The notes under the pieces: generated by a model
Seen by the model: only the letters and a program-made list of their open reading frames with translations
What the model was told of the DNA's origin: nothing
Database searches by the model: none
Assembly: GCF_009913435.1 (NCBI RefSeq)
Contig: NZ_CP047895.1
Location: 1,806,501 to 1,870,500 of the forward strand
Origin: Sphingomonas changnyeongensis
Lineage (GTDB): Bacteria; Pseudomonadota; Alphaproteobacteria; Sphingomonadales; Sphingomonadaceae
Direction of reading: 5' to 3'
DNA length: 64,000 bases
Shown here: one piece after another, positions 9,434 through 18,521 of the stretch
Position numbering within the stretch: the first letter of the stretch is position 1
How the letters are laid out: each line of letters starts with the position of its first letter
Program-made: the position numbers and the translations under genes

Positions 9434-10134
9434 TCGAAACTGCCGATTATCCGGCCGGGGGCCTGATCTGCCAGGCTTCGGTCGCCCGCCCCGAAGGTGC
9501 GGGCCCGTTCCCCGCCGTGATGATCGCGCCGACGATCCGCGGCCCGAGCGCGCTCGAGCGCCAGGTGGCGGAACGGCTCGCCGGCCTTGGCTATATGGCC
9601 GTGCTGATCGATGTTTACGGCAAGGAGCAGCAGGATCTGGCGCCCGATCAGGCGCGCGCGCAGATGGACGCGCTGCTTGCCGACCGGGCGCTGCTGCGCG
9701 CCAGGCTGCTCGCCGCGCTGGCGTTCGTGCAGGGGCTGGACGGGGTCGATCCGGCGCGGATCGCGGTGATCGGCTATTGTTTCGGCGGGCTGTGCGCGCT
9801 CGACATCGCGCGCACCGGCACCGATGCGATCCTGGGGGCGGTGTCGCTGCACGGCGTGTTCGCGCCGCCCGGGCTGGGGCCGCAGGCCCCGATTACGGCC
9901 AAACTCCTCGTCCTCCATGGCTGGGACGATCCGCTGGCGACCCCCGACGATGTTCTGTGCCTGACGCGTGAGCTGACCGGGGCCGGTGCCGACTGGCAGC
10001 TTCATGCTTATGGCCATGTCGGCCATGCCTTCACCAATCCGGCGGCGTCTTCGCCGGGCCTTGCCTATGACGCGGCGGCGGACCGGCGGTCCTTTGCCGC
10101 GCTGACCGGCTTTCTGGCCGAAATCTTCGCTTAA
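9430..10134 (+). CDS. Dienelactone hydrolase family protein
   Basis: Alpha/beta hydrolase of 234 residues. The nucleophile elbow is GYCFGG with Cys117, and Asp166 or Asp167 (HGWDDP) and His199 (GHVGHAFT) complete a Cys-Asp-His triad typical of dienelactone hydrolases. Family members cleave carboxymethylenebutenolides and other esters, but the actual substrate cannot be told from sequence. Its start overlaps the permease stop by four bases, so the two genes are translationally coupled. Confidence 0.88.
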   Translation: MIETADYPAGGLICQASVARPEGAGPFPAVMIAPTIRGPSALERQVAERLAGLGYMAVLIDVYGKEQQDLAPDQARAQMDALLADRALLRARLLAALAFVQGLDGVDPARIAVIGYCFGGLCALDIARTGTDAILGAVSLHGVFAPPGLGPQAPITAKLLVLHGWDDPLATPDDVLCLTRELTGAGADWQLHAYGHVGHAFTNPAASSPGLAYDAAADRRSFAALTGFLAEIFA

Positions 10135-10215
10135 CCGCGGATAACGGCCGCGTTCAGCCTCCGCCCAGCCCCGCCGCGCTAGACCGGCCGGGCATTCAGA
10201 AGTCGGAGGCTCAAG

Positions 10216-10572
10216 ATGACCAAGTTTCTGTTCACCGGGGTGATCGCTCTGGCCGCTGCGGCCGCCGCCATGCCCGCCAGCGCCCAGCCCATGGGCGACT
10301 GGGGCGGGCGTGGGCCGGGGCGCGGTGCCGGGATCGAGCGTCAGCTTGACCGGATCGCGTTCCGCATCGAACGGGGCGAGCGCAACGGCGCGCTCACCCG
10401 CGGTGAATCCCGGCGGCTGCGCGGCCAGCTGAACGACATTTCCCGGCTCGAGCGCCGCTACAGCTTCAACGGCATCGACCGGCGCGAATGGCAGGATCTC
10501 AACCGCCGCATCGCGGTGCTCGAAAACCGCGTCTGGCGGCAGAAGCGGGATGACGACGTCCGCCGCTGGTGA
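10216..10572 (+). CDS. Small exported protein, arginine-rich
   Basis: A 118-residue protein with a clear Sec signal peptide (hydrophobic core about 5-18, cleavage near ASAQ). The mature part is very rich in Arg and Asp/Glu and predicted helical (RQLDRIAFRIERGERNGAL, SRRLRGQLNDISRLERRY, REWQDLNRRIAVLENRVW). This pattern is seen in small periplasmic proteins of unknown function in sphingomonads. The start at 10216 has GGAGG seven bases upstream. It ends just before an intrinsic terminator and looks monocistronic. Confidence 0.75.
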   Translation: MTKFLFTGVIALAAAAAAMPASAQPMGDWGGRGPGRGAGIERQLDRIAFRIERGERNGALTRGESRRLRGQLNDISRLERRYSFNGIDRREWQDLNRRIAVLENRVWRQKRDDDVRRW

Positions 10573-10598
10573 CGGATCGTCGATCATAACGGGCGTCC

Positions 10599-10634
10599 GC
10601 GCCCCGGCTGCAACGCCGGGGCGCGACGTCTTTT
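10599..10634 (+). terminator. Intrinsic terminator
   Basis: A perfect 10-bp GC stem (10599-10608 with 10615-10624), a six-base loop TGCAAC, then GACGTC and T4. It follows the small exported-protein gene. Confidence 0.8.
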
Positions 10635-10671
10635 CCTCTCTGGCATCTTGCCCGCGGCTGCTCCCGGTTTG

Positions 10672-10700
10672 TTGACCGAAATGCGCCCGCTGCCTATATC
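10672..10700 (+). promoter_or_regulatory. Sigma-70-type promoter for argD
   Basis: TTGACC (10672-10677) and TATATC (10695-10700) with a 17-base spacer, placing transcription start near 10707. Confidence 0.65.
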
Positions 10701-10708
10701 GACGCCAA

Positions 10709-10731
10709 GGCGACCGGAAGGTCGCCTTTTT
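10709..10731 (+). promoter_or_regulatory. Terminator-like hairpin at the 5' end of the argD leader
   Basis: GGCGACC (10709-10715), loop GGAA, GGTCGCC (10720-10726), then T5. It begins only a few bases after the predicted start of transcription and 44 nt before the argD ATG. It may be a 5'-protecting stem or an attenuator. A similar arrangement precedes rpmH. Confidence 0.6.
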
Positions 10732-10775
10732 GCGTTACGACCGGGCATCCGGTTCGATCAGTGGAGACTGTCACG

Positions 10776-11966
10776 ATGGCCATCACCCCGCTCATGCCCG
10801 TCTATCCGCGCTGCGGCGTGCGACCGGTGCGCGGCGAGGGGTGCTATCTGATCGGCGAGCAGGGCGAACGCTATCTGGATTTCGCCAGCGGCATCGCCGT
10901 CAACCTGCTCGGCCATGGCCACCCGCATCTGGTGAAGGCGATCCAGGAGCAGGCGGCGACGCTGATGCACGTCTCGAACCTTTACGGCAGCCCGCAGGGC
11001 GAGGCGCTGGCGCAGCGGCTGATCGACAACAGCTTTGCCGACACGGTGTTCTTCACCAACTCGGGCGCCGAAGCGCTCGAATGCGCGATCAAGACGGCGC
11101 GCCGCTTCCACCATGTCGGCGGCAATCCGGAGCGCACGACGCTCATCACCTTCTCCAACGCCTTTCACGGCCGCACGATGGCGACGATCAGCGCGACCGA
11201 TCAGGAAAAGCTGCGCTCGGGCTTCGAGCCGCTGCTCGGCGGGTTCAAGGTCGTGCCGTTCAACGATCTTGAGGCCGCTGCCGCCGCCGTCGACGCGACG
11301 ACCGCCGGCTTCCTGGTCGAACCCGTGCAGGGCGAAGGCGGCATCCGCCCGGCTACGCCCGAGTTTCTGGAAGGGCTGCGGCGCATCTGCGACGAGCATG
11401 GCCTGCTGCTCGTGCTCGACGAGGTGCAGTGCGGCGTGGCGCGCACCGGCAGCCTTTATGCCTATGAACAATATGGCGTGACCCCGGACATTCTGGCGAC
11501 CGCCAAGGGCATTGGCGGCGGCTTTCCGGTCGGGGCGTGCATGGCGACCGAACATGCCGCGCGCGGCATGGTCATCGGCACCCATGGGTCGACCTATGGC
11601 GGCAACCCGCTGGCGATGGCCGCGTGCCAGGCGGTGCTCGACGTGATCCTCGAGCCCGAGTTCATGGCCAATGTCCGCCGGATGGGCGAAAGGCTGCGCC
11701 AGGCGCTCGAACAGCTGATCCCCAATCACGATCATCTGTTCGACAGCGTGCGCGGCATGGGGCTGATGCTGGGCCTGAAGCTCAAGTCCGACAGCCGGGC
11801 GTTCGTCGCGCATCTGCGCGACCATCACGGCCTGCTGACGGTGGCGGCCGGCGACAATGTCGTGCGCGTGCTGCCGCCGCTCGTCATCGACGACAGCCAT
11901 GTCGCCGAGTTCATCGACCGGCTGTCCGCCGGCGCGCGCAGCTTCGCGCCCGCCGAGGCGGCCTGA
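10776..11966 (+). CDS. argD: Acetylornithine / succinyldiaminopimelate aminotransferase
   Basis: PLP-dependent class III aminotransferase of arginine synthesis (acetylornithine to N-acetylglutamate semialdehyde), and often also of the lysine/DAP pathway. 396 residues. [12 protein letters not shown] binds the cofactor phosphate, Asp215 is in LVLDEVQCG, and the Schiff-base lysine is Lys244 in [11 protein letters not shown]. The start at 10776 has GGAG nine bases upstream. It is followed 49 bp later by argF, a classic arg pair in alphaproteobacteria. Confidence 0.93.
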   Translation: MAITPLMPVYPRCGVRPVRGEGCYLIGEQGERYLDFASGIAVNLLGHGHPHLVKAIQEQAATLMHVSNLYGSPQGEALAQRLIDNSFADTVFFTNSGAEALECAIKTARRFHHVGGNPERTTLITFSNAFHGRTMATISATDQEKLRSGFEPLLGGFKVVPFNDLEAAAAAVDATTAGFLVEPVQGEGGIRPATPEFLEGLRRICDEHGLLLVLDEVQCGVARTGSLYAYEQYGVTPDILATAKGIGGGFPVGACMATEHAARGMVIGTHGSTYGGNPLAMAACQAVLDVILEPEFMANVRRMGERLRQALEQLIPNHDHLFDSVRGMGLMLGLKLKSDSRAFVAHLRDHHGLLTVAAGDNVVRVLPPLVIDDSHVAEFIDRLSAGARSFAPAEAA

Positions 11967-12015
11967 CACAGACCGGCCGCGCCGGCCCCAGGGCCAGCCG
12001 GCCAGGGAGATGCTG

Positions 12016-12957
12016 ATGACCCGCCATTTCCTCGACCTGGGCGCGGTGGGCGCCGATGCCGTGGCCGCGATCCTCGCCGAGGCGCATGACCGCAAGCGCG
12101 CGCGCGCCGGCTGGCCGCGCGGGCGCGCCGATGCCGACCGGCCGCTCGACGGCCATGTGCTGGCGATGATCTTCGAGAAAAGCTCGACCCGCACCCGGGT
12201 GTCGTTCGACATGGCGATCCGCCAGCTGGGCGGCAGCGCGATCATCCTTGATGCGGGCTCCACCCAGCTTGGCCGCGGCGAGACGATCGCCGACACCGCG
12301 CGGGTGCTCAGCCGCTATGTCGATGCGATCATGATCCGCACCGACGATCCGGCCAAGCTTGACGAACTCGCCCAGCATGCCGGCGTGCCGGTGATCAACG
12401 GGCTGACCGACCGCACCCATCCGTGCCAGATCGTTGCCGATCTGCAGACGGTGACCGAGCGGGGGCTGGCGCTGCCGGGCAGTAAATGGGCCTGGCTGGG
12501 CGATGGCAACAATGTGCTGCATTCGATCATCGAGGCGGCCGGGCTGTTCGGCTTTTCCGTCGCCTGCGGCTGTCCCGAAGGCTATGATCCCGACCCCGCG
12601 ATCGTCGCCGAAGCCAATGCGCGGCTGGCCGGCAGCAATGCCCGTGTCACCATCGAGCGCGATCCCGCGCGCGCGGCGGCCGAGGCGGATGTCGTCGTCA
12701 CCGACACCTGGGTGTCGATGGGCCAGGCCGACAGCGCGGCCAAGATCCGCGCGATGACGCCCTATCAGGTCAATCCGCTGCTGATGGCATCGGCGCGGGC
12801 CGGGGCGACGTTCCTCCACTGCCTGCCCGCCCATCGCGGCGAGGAGGCGACCGACGACATTCTGGACGGGCCGCAATCGGCGATCTGGGACGAGGCGGAA
12901 AACCGCCTCCATGCCCAGAAGGCGGTGCTGATGTGGTGTTTCGGGCTGATCGGATGA
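12016..12957 (+). CDS. argF: Ornithine carbamoyltransferase
   Basis: Cytoplasmic enzyme that makes citrulline from ornithine and carbamoyl phosphate. The carbamoyl-phosphate motif SSTRTR is at residues 56-61, then DRTHPCQ, and the ornithine-site motif [12 protein letters not shown] near the C-terminus. The start at 12016 is chosen over the ATG two codons upstream because GGGAG at 12005-12009 is then six bases away. It lies in an operon between argD and hslO and overlaps hslO by ATGA. Confidence 0.94.
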   Translation: MTRHFLDLGAVGADAVAAILAEAHDRKRARAGWPRGRADADRPLDGHVLAMIFEKSSTRTRVSFDMAIRQLGGSAIILDAGSTQLGRGETIADTARVLSRYVDAIMIRTDDPAKLDELAQHAGVPVINGLTDRTHPCQIVADLQTVTERGLALPGSKWAWLGDGNNVLHSIIEAAGLFGFSVACGCPEGYDPDPAIVAEANARLAGSNARVTIERDPARAAAEADVVVTDTWVSMGQADSAAKIRAMTPYQVNPLLMASARAGATFLHCLPAHRGEEATDDILDGPQSAIWDEAENRLHAQKAVLMWCFGLIG

Positions 12958-13865
12958 CCGACACCCCCGAACCCGACCGGACGCTGGCCTTTGCGATCAT
13001 GGGGCGTCACGCCCGTGGCCGTTTCGTGCGGCTGGGGCCGACGCTCGATGCGATCCTGGCCGCCCATGCCTATCCGCCGGCGATTGAAAAGCTGCTGGCC
13101 GAGGCGCTGGCGCTGACGGCGTTGCTCGGCTCGACGCTGAAGGACGAGGGCGGGCAGATGACGCTGCAGGCGCAGGCGCAGGGCGGCGTGGTCGATCTGC
13201 TGGTCTGCGATTATCGCGGCGGTGAACTGCGCGGCTATGTGCGCTTCGATGCCGATCGTTACGCCCAGATGCCCGCCGATCCGTCGCTGTTCGCGCTGTT
13301 CGGCACCGGCTATCTGGCGATCACCTTTGATCAGGCGGTCAGCGGCGAACGCTATCAGGGGATCGTGCCGCTCGAGGGCGGGTCGCTGGCCGAGGCGGCG
13401 GAAAGCTATTTCGCCCAGTCCGAACAGATCCCCAGCCTGGTGCGCATCGCCCATCGCCACCGCGATGGCGGCGGCTGCGTGGTCGGCGGCATGCTGCTCC
13501 AGCATCTGCCGGACGGCGAGGACGGGCGCGACCGGCTGCATACCCGGCTCGATCATCCCGAATGGGAACATGTCCGGGTGCTGGGCGAAACCATCCGGTT
13601 CGAAGAACTGACCGATGCGGCGCTGCCGCTCGAAACGCTGGCGTGGCGGCTGTTCCATGAGGAAGATGACGTCCGGGTGCTGGGCGGGGCGGCGATCCGC
13701 AAGGGCTGCCGCTGCAACGCCGCCCATATCATCGACGTGCTGGCGCGTTTTCCGGAGGGCGAGCGCGCCGAAATGGCCGATGACGAAGGCGTGATCCGCG
13801 TCGATTGCGCCTTCTGCTCGATCGTTCACCCGATCCCGCTGGCGGTCATTGCCGACAGGCAATGA
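12954..13865 (+). CDS. hslO: Redox-regulated chaperone Hsp33
   Basis: Holdase chaperone switched on by oxidation. The C-terminal zinc centre is visible as Cys252-x-Cys254 and Cys285-x2-Cys288 (GCRC and CAFC). The N-terminal part has the family pattern [17 protein letters not shown]. 303 residues, a usual length. The start is the ATG overlapping the argF stop (ATGA), so it is translated with the arginine genes, an arrangement common in sphingomonads. Confidence 0.93.
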   Translation: MTDTPEPDRTLAFAIMGRHARGRFVRLGPTLDAILAAHAYPPAIEKLLAEALALTALLGSTLKDEGGQMTLQAQAQGGVVDLLVCDYRGGELRGYVRFDADRYAQMPADPSLFALFGTGYLAITFDQAVSGERYQGIVPLEGGSLAEAAESYFAQSEQIPSLVRIAHRHRDGGGCVVGGMLLQHLPDGEDGRDRLHTRLDHPEWEHVRVLGETIRFEELTDAALPLETLAWRLFHEEDDVRVLGGAAIRKGCRCNAAHIIDVLARFPEGERAEMADDEGVIRVDCAFCSIVHPIPLAVIADRQ

Positions 13866-13919
13866 ACAAAAGGGTAATATCGGGCGGTTAGGGCCGGTGC
13901 CGGACAGGAGGGCAGGGCG

Positions 13920-14363
13920 ATGGCGGCAGGACGGGCATTGGCGGTAATGCTGGCGGCGACCCTTCTCGGACCCGCGCTGGCCAGCGCGATGCCCCCCGTG
14001 CGCGATGCGGTGCTGCCCCGGCTGGCTGTGCTCGGCCGCATCCAGCCCGGCCTGTGGGCTTTGCGCGACCGCGAACCCGACGGGCGCACCCGGCAGCAGT
14101 GCATCGTCGATCCCGACATGTTCGTGCAGCTCGCCCATCCCGGCCCGCGCTGCCAGCGCTTCGTGATCGACGACCAGCCGGTGACCGGCACCGTGCATTA
14201 CAGCTGCCCTGGGGCCGGGCATGGCCGGACCACGATCCGCCTCGAAACCCCGGCGCTGATCCAGATCGACAGCCAGGGCGTGACGGCAGGTGCGCCGTTC
14301 AGCATGGCCGTCGAGGGGCGCCGGCTGGGGGATTGTCCGGCCGCCGGGCGGCGCAGGCGCTAA
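13920..14363 (+). CDS. DUF3617-like periplasmic protein
   Basis: A 147-residue protein with a signal peptide (hydrophobic core about 7-22, cleavage near ASA). The mature part has the pattern of DUF3617: PGLWALRDREPDG, then QCIVDPDMF, a Cys near RCQRFVIDD, a HYSCPGAGHGRTTIRLE strand and a final GDC. The paired cysteines suggest a disulphide-bonded periplasmic fold. The function is unknown. It starts 54 bp after hslO on the same strand and could share its transcript. Confidence 0.7.
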   Translation: MAAGRALAVMLAATLLGPALASAMPPVRDAVLPRLAVLGRIQPGLWALRDREPDGRTRQQCIVDPDMFVQLAHPGPRCQRFVIDDQPVTGTVHYSCPGAGHGRTTIRLETPALIQIDSQGVTAGAPFSMAVEGRRLGDCPAAGRRRR

Positions 14364-14364
14364 A

Positions 14365-14408
14365 GCGGTTTCCCGTCAGCTGGACTCACCTGACGGTTCG
14401 GAAAACGC
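14365..14408. repeat. Imperfect palindrome, REP-like
   Basis: CCGTCAG (14373-14379) and CTGACGG (14390-14396) form an inner stem, flanked by GCGGTTTC and GAAAACGC, which pair imperfectly. It begins right after the stop codon of the DUF3617-like gene. Similar stop-proximal palindromes are common dispersed repeats in alphaproteobacteria, but no second copy was noticed here. Confidence 0.45.
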
Positions 14409-14517
14409 GGCAAACCAACAAGTTCGAGCGGTTTCAAGCCGGGAGGCGGCGGCAGGCTGCCCGCGAAAATGATCCGGAGCGGATATTCCACATCTTGCCG
14501 TTAAGCTGGCGTTTACG

Positions 14518-14617
14518 ATGTTTGCGCTATTCAGAAAGCGTGTCGCGTAGGCACGCTTTCCTCCCTTAAGGGCCGCAAGGCCAACTGGGCCGCCTCTGTC
14601 GAGGCGGCCCGTTTTAT
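14518..14617 (+). ncRNA. Candidate small RNA or leader transcript
   Basis: Three stems in a row are followed by a T-rich tail: GAAAGCGTG/CACGCTTTC (14534-14542 with 14552-14560), GGCC/GGCC with a GCAA loop (14571-14582) and the terminator stem. A CtrA-like pattern TTAA-N7-TTTA (14501-14515) lies just upstream. A ten-codon ORF (ATG 14518, stop 14550) sits inside. No convincing promoter was found, so this is a proposal only. Confidence 0.3.
14587..14617 (+). terminator. Intrinsic terminator
   Basis: A 10-bp perfect stem GGGCCGCCTC/GAGGCGGCCC with loop TGTC, followed by GTTTTATTT. It is oriented for plus-strand transcription. Confidence 0.8.
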
Positions 14618-14670
14618 TTGAGGCTGTTATTGGCAGAGAGCGCCCCGGCACGGGCCGGGGCGCTGCCAGA

Positions 14671-16755
14671 TCAGAACGAGGTCTTGACCGACACCCGGAT
14701 GTCGCGCCCGGCAAGCGGTGCGAAATCCTTGAGGAAGCTGGCATGGCGGCGGGCGACGACGTCGAAGATGTTGTTCGCCTGCAGCATCAGTTCCGGCTTT
14801 TTCGGGCCGGTGCCCCAGGGCCGCCACGCGATCTGCGCGTTGACGAGGGTGAAGCCCGCGGTTTCGGTTTCGAAATCGGTCACCCGGTCCTGGCGGAAGC
14901 TGCGTTCGATCTCGGCGCGCGCGGTCAGCCGGTCAGAGGTGGCGCTGACGCCGCCCAGCAGGCGCAGCGGCGGGATGCGCGGCACCGGGCCGACGCCCGG
15001 CAGCGTGGCGCGAACATAATCGGCAACGCCGTCAATGGCGATTTCGGCCCCGGCCACGCGGCCGAGGGTCGCACCGATCTGTGCTTCGATCCCGTAGAAG
15101 CGCGCGCGCTGCTGGCGGAACTCGAAGATCGGCAGGCCTTCGTCGGGATCGACGCCGCCGGTCGCGTCTTCATAGATGAAGTTGCTGAACCGGTTGTAAT
15201 AGGCCGACAGTTCAAAGTTCAGCCCCTTGCCGCCGCCGCGCAGCACCGCTTCGAGGCCGAGATTGCGTTCGGTGTCGAACGTCGGATCGCCGATTTCAAA
15301 CGCCTGGGTGCCCTTGTGCGGGCCGTTCGAGAACAGCTCTTCGGCCGAAGGCGCGCGCTCGGTGCGCGACAGGTTGACGCCCAGCCGCCAGCCGGGGGTG
15401 AACTCATAGGACGCGCCGACCGAGCCGGACAGGGCGGTGAAGCGCCGCGTCACGTCGAACTCGGGCGATTCCACGCTGGTGCGCTCGATGCGGCCGCCAA
15501 ACTCGACCTTCCAGCGGCCGCTCGTCACTTCCTGAAGCGTGAACAGGCCGAATTGCTCGGTGCGGTTCTCGCGCAGGAACGCCTCTTCGCCGACGGCGTC
15601 GAAATCGCGGATGAAGAACTGGCCGCCGACCGCGCCCTTCCAGCCGCCGCGCTGCTGCTGGACCAGCTCGACCCGGCCTTCCATCGCCTCGCTGGTGAAG
15701 GTCGTGCCGATATCGCCTTCGGGCTCGATTTCGTCATGCGTGTAATCGGCATAGCCGAAGCGGCCGCGCAGCAGCTCGAACAGCCCGCCGCCCAGATTGA
15801 GCTCGCCGCGCACGTCAAGGCGCGTCTGGCGGATGTCGAGCGTGGGGGCTTCGCCCTCGCCGGTGGTCAGATCGAACCGCGCGGGAATGCCATAGACGCT
15901 GTCATAGCGGCTGACCGCAAAGCCGAGCGAGCCGCCCGAGCCGACATAGGCGGCACCGCCCGCCAGATCCCAGGTGCGTGCCTGGGTGTTGTCGATCCGG
16001 CCCGACAGATCGGCCAGTTCGCGCACTTCGGGGTTGCTGCTCGCCAGCGCCTGGGCGCGCGCGCCGCGCGACAGCACCGGGCCGCCGATGCGCAGATCGT
16101 CGCCGTCCAGATAGCTGCCGTCGAAATGCACGACGATGTTGTTGCTGACCGGCACGTCGACCGACGCTGCGCCGAAAACCTGATCGGCGGCCGAGCTGTA
16201 GCCGGCCAGCGTGTCGACGTGCAGCTGTTCATCGGGCAGGCCGCGCGGCACGCGGCGGTCGAGCACATTGACCACGCCGCCAATGGCCGAGGAGCCGAAC
16301 TGCAGCGCCGCCGGGCCGCGCAGCACCTCGATGCGCTCGGCCAGGAACGGGTTGATCGCCACCGCATGGTCGACCGAGGTGTTTGACACGTCGAAGCTGC
16401 CGATGCCGTCGGTCAGCACGCGGATGCGCTCACCCTGAAAACCGCGCAGCACCGGGCGCGAGGCGTTGGGACCAAAGGCGGTCGAGCTGACACCCGGCAG
16501 CCGGGCCAGGGTTTCACCGATGGTCGGGCGCACTTCGCGCGCCAGCTCGGCCCCCGCCAGCACCGACACGCCGAACGGGATCGCCGCACGGTCGCGGGCG
16601 TAAGGCGCGGTGATGATGATCGTGGGCGCGCTTTCGACATGGAAATCGTCGGTCTGGCGCTGCGCAGGGGCCGGGTTGGCCCCGCCGGCGGTCGACTGGG
16701 CAGCGGCGGCGACCGGCATCAGCGCGACGCCGGCAAGCAGTGCGAAACGGATCAT
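14671..16755 (-). CDS. TonB-dependent receptor, ZnuD-like (probable zinc uptake)
   Basis: Outer-membrane receptor of 694 residues with a signal peptide (cleavage near AAAAQS), a TonB-box-like PTIIITAP stretch, a plug (PTIGETLARLPGVSSTAFG, RPVLRGFQGERIRVL, GPAALQFGSSAIGGVVNV) and a barrel ending in KTSF. The C-terminal RRHASFLKDFAPLAGRD segment and the plug sequence match the ZnuD group of zinc receptors as I recall it. A Zur-box-like sequence upstream supports zinc control. Transport of another metal or of haem cannot be excluded. Confidence 0.85.
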   Translation of the reverse strand: MIRFALLAGVALMPVAAAAQSTAGGANPAPAQRQTDDFHVESAPTIIITAPYARDRAAIPFGVSVLAGAELAREVRPTIGETLARLPGVSSTAFGPNASRPVLRGFQGERIRVLTDGIGSFDVSNTSVDHAVAINPFLAERIEVLRGPAALQFGSSAIGGVVNVLDRRVPRGLPDEQLHVDTLAGYSSAADQVFGAASVDVPVSNNIVVHFDGSYLDGDDLRIGGPVLSRGARAQALASSNPEVRELADLSGRIDNTQARTWDLAGGAAYVGSGGSLGFAVSRYDSVYGIPARFDLTTGEGEAPTLDIRQTRLDVRGELNLGGGLFELLRGRFGYADYTHDEIEPEGDIGTTFTSEAMEGRVELVQQQRGGWKGAVGGQFFIRDFDAVGEEAFLRENRTEQFGLFTLQEVTSGRWKVEFGGRIERTSVESPEFDVTRRFTALSGSVGASYEFTPGWRLGVNLSRTERAPSAEELFSNGPHKGTQAFEIGDPTFDTERNLGLEAVLRGGGKGLNFELSAYYNRFSNFIYEDATGGVDPDEGLPIFEFRQQRARFYGIEAQIGATLGRVAGAEIAIDGVADYVRATLPGVGPVPRIPPLRLLGGVSATSDRLTARAEIERSFRQDRVTDFETETAGFTLVNAQIAWRPWGTGPKKPELMLQANNIFDVVARRHASFLKDFAPLAGRDIRVSVKTSF

Positions 16756-17063
16756 GTTGTCCCCAATGTTATGTGATTCGGCCGCGCGGTTACGCTGAAA
16801 TGTAATGTTATATCAAGCGGTGTTCGACGAGCGACGTCACCGGGGCGGCGGGCGCGGAGGAATGGGTCACGGTCCGGTCCCCCTTTCGCCGGCCCGCCCG
16901 GCGGAGATCCGCAAGCGCTTGCCCGCGCCGCGATTTTCCTTCACCTTTGCGTCAACGGAAAGATGCGCGCCCGGCCCACGGCCGGAGCGTGTGCGGGCAT
17001 GTCCCCTGCCGTCGCCACGATCTGATCGTGAGGGCGCGGGGGATTTTGAGGGAGTGGATGGAC
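16756..17063. other. 308-bp divergent intergenic region
   Basis: The gap between the ZnuD-like receptor and the aldehyde dehydrogenase. Apart from the two Zur-box-like cores near the receptor, no gene, hairpin or repeat was recognised. Confidence 0.6.
16797..16817. promoter_or_regulatory. Zur-box-like operator upstream of the receptor
   Basis: An AT-rich island in GC-rich DNA containing AATGTTATATCAA (16804-16816). A second related core, AATGTTATGTGAT, lies at 16765-16777. Both resemble the ATGTTATAT core found before the merC-zur genes at 58357-58372. It lies 42-62 bp upstream of the receptor start. Confidence 0.5.
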
Positions 17064-18479
17064 ATGGACCTGAATGCGATCCTTCTGGCGCAGCGCGCCG
17101 CCAGCGATGCCGCGCGGCCCGAAGGGCTTGAGGTGCGCCGCGACCGGCTGACCCGGGCGATCCGCATGATGGTCGACAATGCCGAGGCGTTCTGCACGGC
17201 GCTGGCGGACGATTTCGGCCATCGCAGCCGCGAACAGTCGATGGTGACCGACATCATCGCCTCGATCCGCGCGCTCAAACATGCCCGGCGCAATCTGGCG
17301 CGCTGGGCGCGGCCGGAACGGCGGCGGCTGGATTTCCCGCTCGGCCTGCTCGGCGCGCGGGCGACGGTTGAGTATCTGCCCAAGGGCGTGATCGGCGTGA
17401 TCGCGCCGTGGAACTTTCCGGTGCAGCTGACCATGGGGCCGCTTGCCGGCATCTTCGCGGCGGGCAACCGCGCGATGGTCAAATCATCCGAGTTCACGCC
17501 GCGTGTGGCGGCGCTGTTCGAAGAGGTCGCGCCGCGCTATTTCGACGCGACCGAACTGGCCTTTGTCAGCGGCGGTGCCGATATCGGCCAGGCGTTTTCG
17601 GCGCTGCCGTTCGATCATCTGATCTTCACCGGCGCGACGCCGATCGGCCGCCACATCCTGCACGCCGCGGCCGATAATCTGACGCCGGTGACGCTGGAAC
17701 TGGGCGGCAAATCGCCGACCATCATCGGCCGGTCGGCCGATCTGGCGCAGGCGACCGGGCGGATCGCGCTCGGCAAGATGCTCAATGCCGGGCAGATCTG
17801 CCTCGCGCCCGATTATCTGCTGGTGCCCGAGGACAAGGAAGAGGCGGTGATCGCCGGGCTGACCCAGTCGGTCTCGGCCATGTATCCGCGCCTGCTCGAC
17901 AATCCCGACTATACGGCGGTGGTCAATGCCCGCCATCATGGCCGGCTGAATGCCTATCTCGACGATGCGCGGGCCAAGGGCGGCGAGGTGATCGCCGTCA
18001 ACCCGGCGGGCGAGGATTTCGCCGCGTCCAACGGCACCAAGATGCCGCTCTACATCGTCCGTAATCCGACCGACGACATGCAGGTGATGAAGGACGAGAT
18101 TTTCGGCCCCGTGCTGCCGGTCAAGCGCTATGCGCGGATCGATGAGGCGATCGACTATGTGAACGGCCGCGACCGGCCGCTCGGCCTTTATTATTTCGGC
18201 ACCGACGCCGCCGAGGAACGGCGCGTGCTCGACCGCACGATCTCCGGCGGGGTGACGGTCAATGATGTGATCTTCCATGTGTCGATGGAGGATCTGCCGT
18301 TCGGCGGGATCGGCCCGTCGGGCATGGGCGCCTATCACGGGCTGGACGGGTTCCGCACCTTCAGCCACGCCCGGTCCATCTATCGCCAGCCCAGGATCGA
18401 CATCGCCAAGCTGGCCGGGTTCAAGCCGCCCTATGGCGCGGCGACCGCCAAATCGATCGCCCGCGAATTGAAGGTCTGA
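17064..18479 (+). CDS. Coniferyl-aldehyde-dehydrogenase-type aldehyde dehydrogenase
   Basis: NAD(P)-dependent aldehyde oxidation. 471 residues from the ATG at 17064, which has GGGAG nine bases upstream; the ATG at 17058 is the alternative. Conserved features are APWNFPV (cofactor pocket), Glu212 in LELGGKSP and the nucleophile Cys246 in NAGQICLAPDY, with GIGPSGMGAYHG near the end. The short, class-3-like form with C-terminal SHARSIYRQP agrees with bacterial coniferyl aldehyde dehydrogenases. The true substrate is not known. Confidence 0.85.
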   Translation: MDLNAILLAQRAASDAARPEGLEVRRDRLTRAIRMMVDNAEAFCTALADDFGHRSREQSMVTDIIASIRALKHARRNLARWARPERRRLDFPLGLLGARATVEYLPKGVIGVIAPWNFPVQLTMGPLAGIFAAGNRAMVKSSEFTPRVAALFEEVAPRYFDATELAFVSGGADIGQAFSALPFDHLIFTGATPIGRHILHAAADNLTPVTLELGGKSPTIIGRSADLAQATGRIALGKMLNAGQICLAPDYLLVPEDKEEAVIAGLTQSVSAMYPRLLDNPDYTAVVNARHHGRLNAYLDDARAKGGEVIAVNPAGEDFAASNGTKMPLYIVRNPTDDMQVMKDEIFGPVLPVKRYARIDEAIDYVNGRDRPLGLYYFGTDAAEERRVLDRTISGGVTVNDVIFHVSMEDLPFGGIGPSGMGAYHGLDGFRTFSHARSIYRQPRIDIAKLAGFKPPYGAATAKSIARELKV

Positions 18480-18521
18480 TCGGGGGCGGCGGGAGGTTTT
18501 TGTTTTGGTCGCGGCACCGGG

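Larger units (their letters stand above)
14364..14670. other. 307-bp gene-free region with hairpins
   Basis: This gap holds the REP-like palindrome at its left end, a possible small RNA gene (14518-14617) ending in a strong terminator, and a GC hairpin (AGCGCCCCGGC with its complement, near 14638-14663) just after the stop of the minus-strand receptor. No further gene was seen. Confidence 0.6.

Noticed and set aside
14743-16386. 547-codon plus-strand open frame opposite the ZnuD-like receptor
   Set aside because: Same mirror effect; the receptor on the other strand has a signal peptide, plug and barrel.
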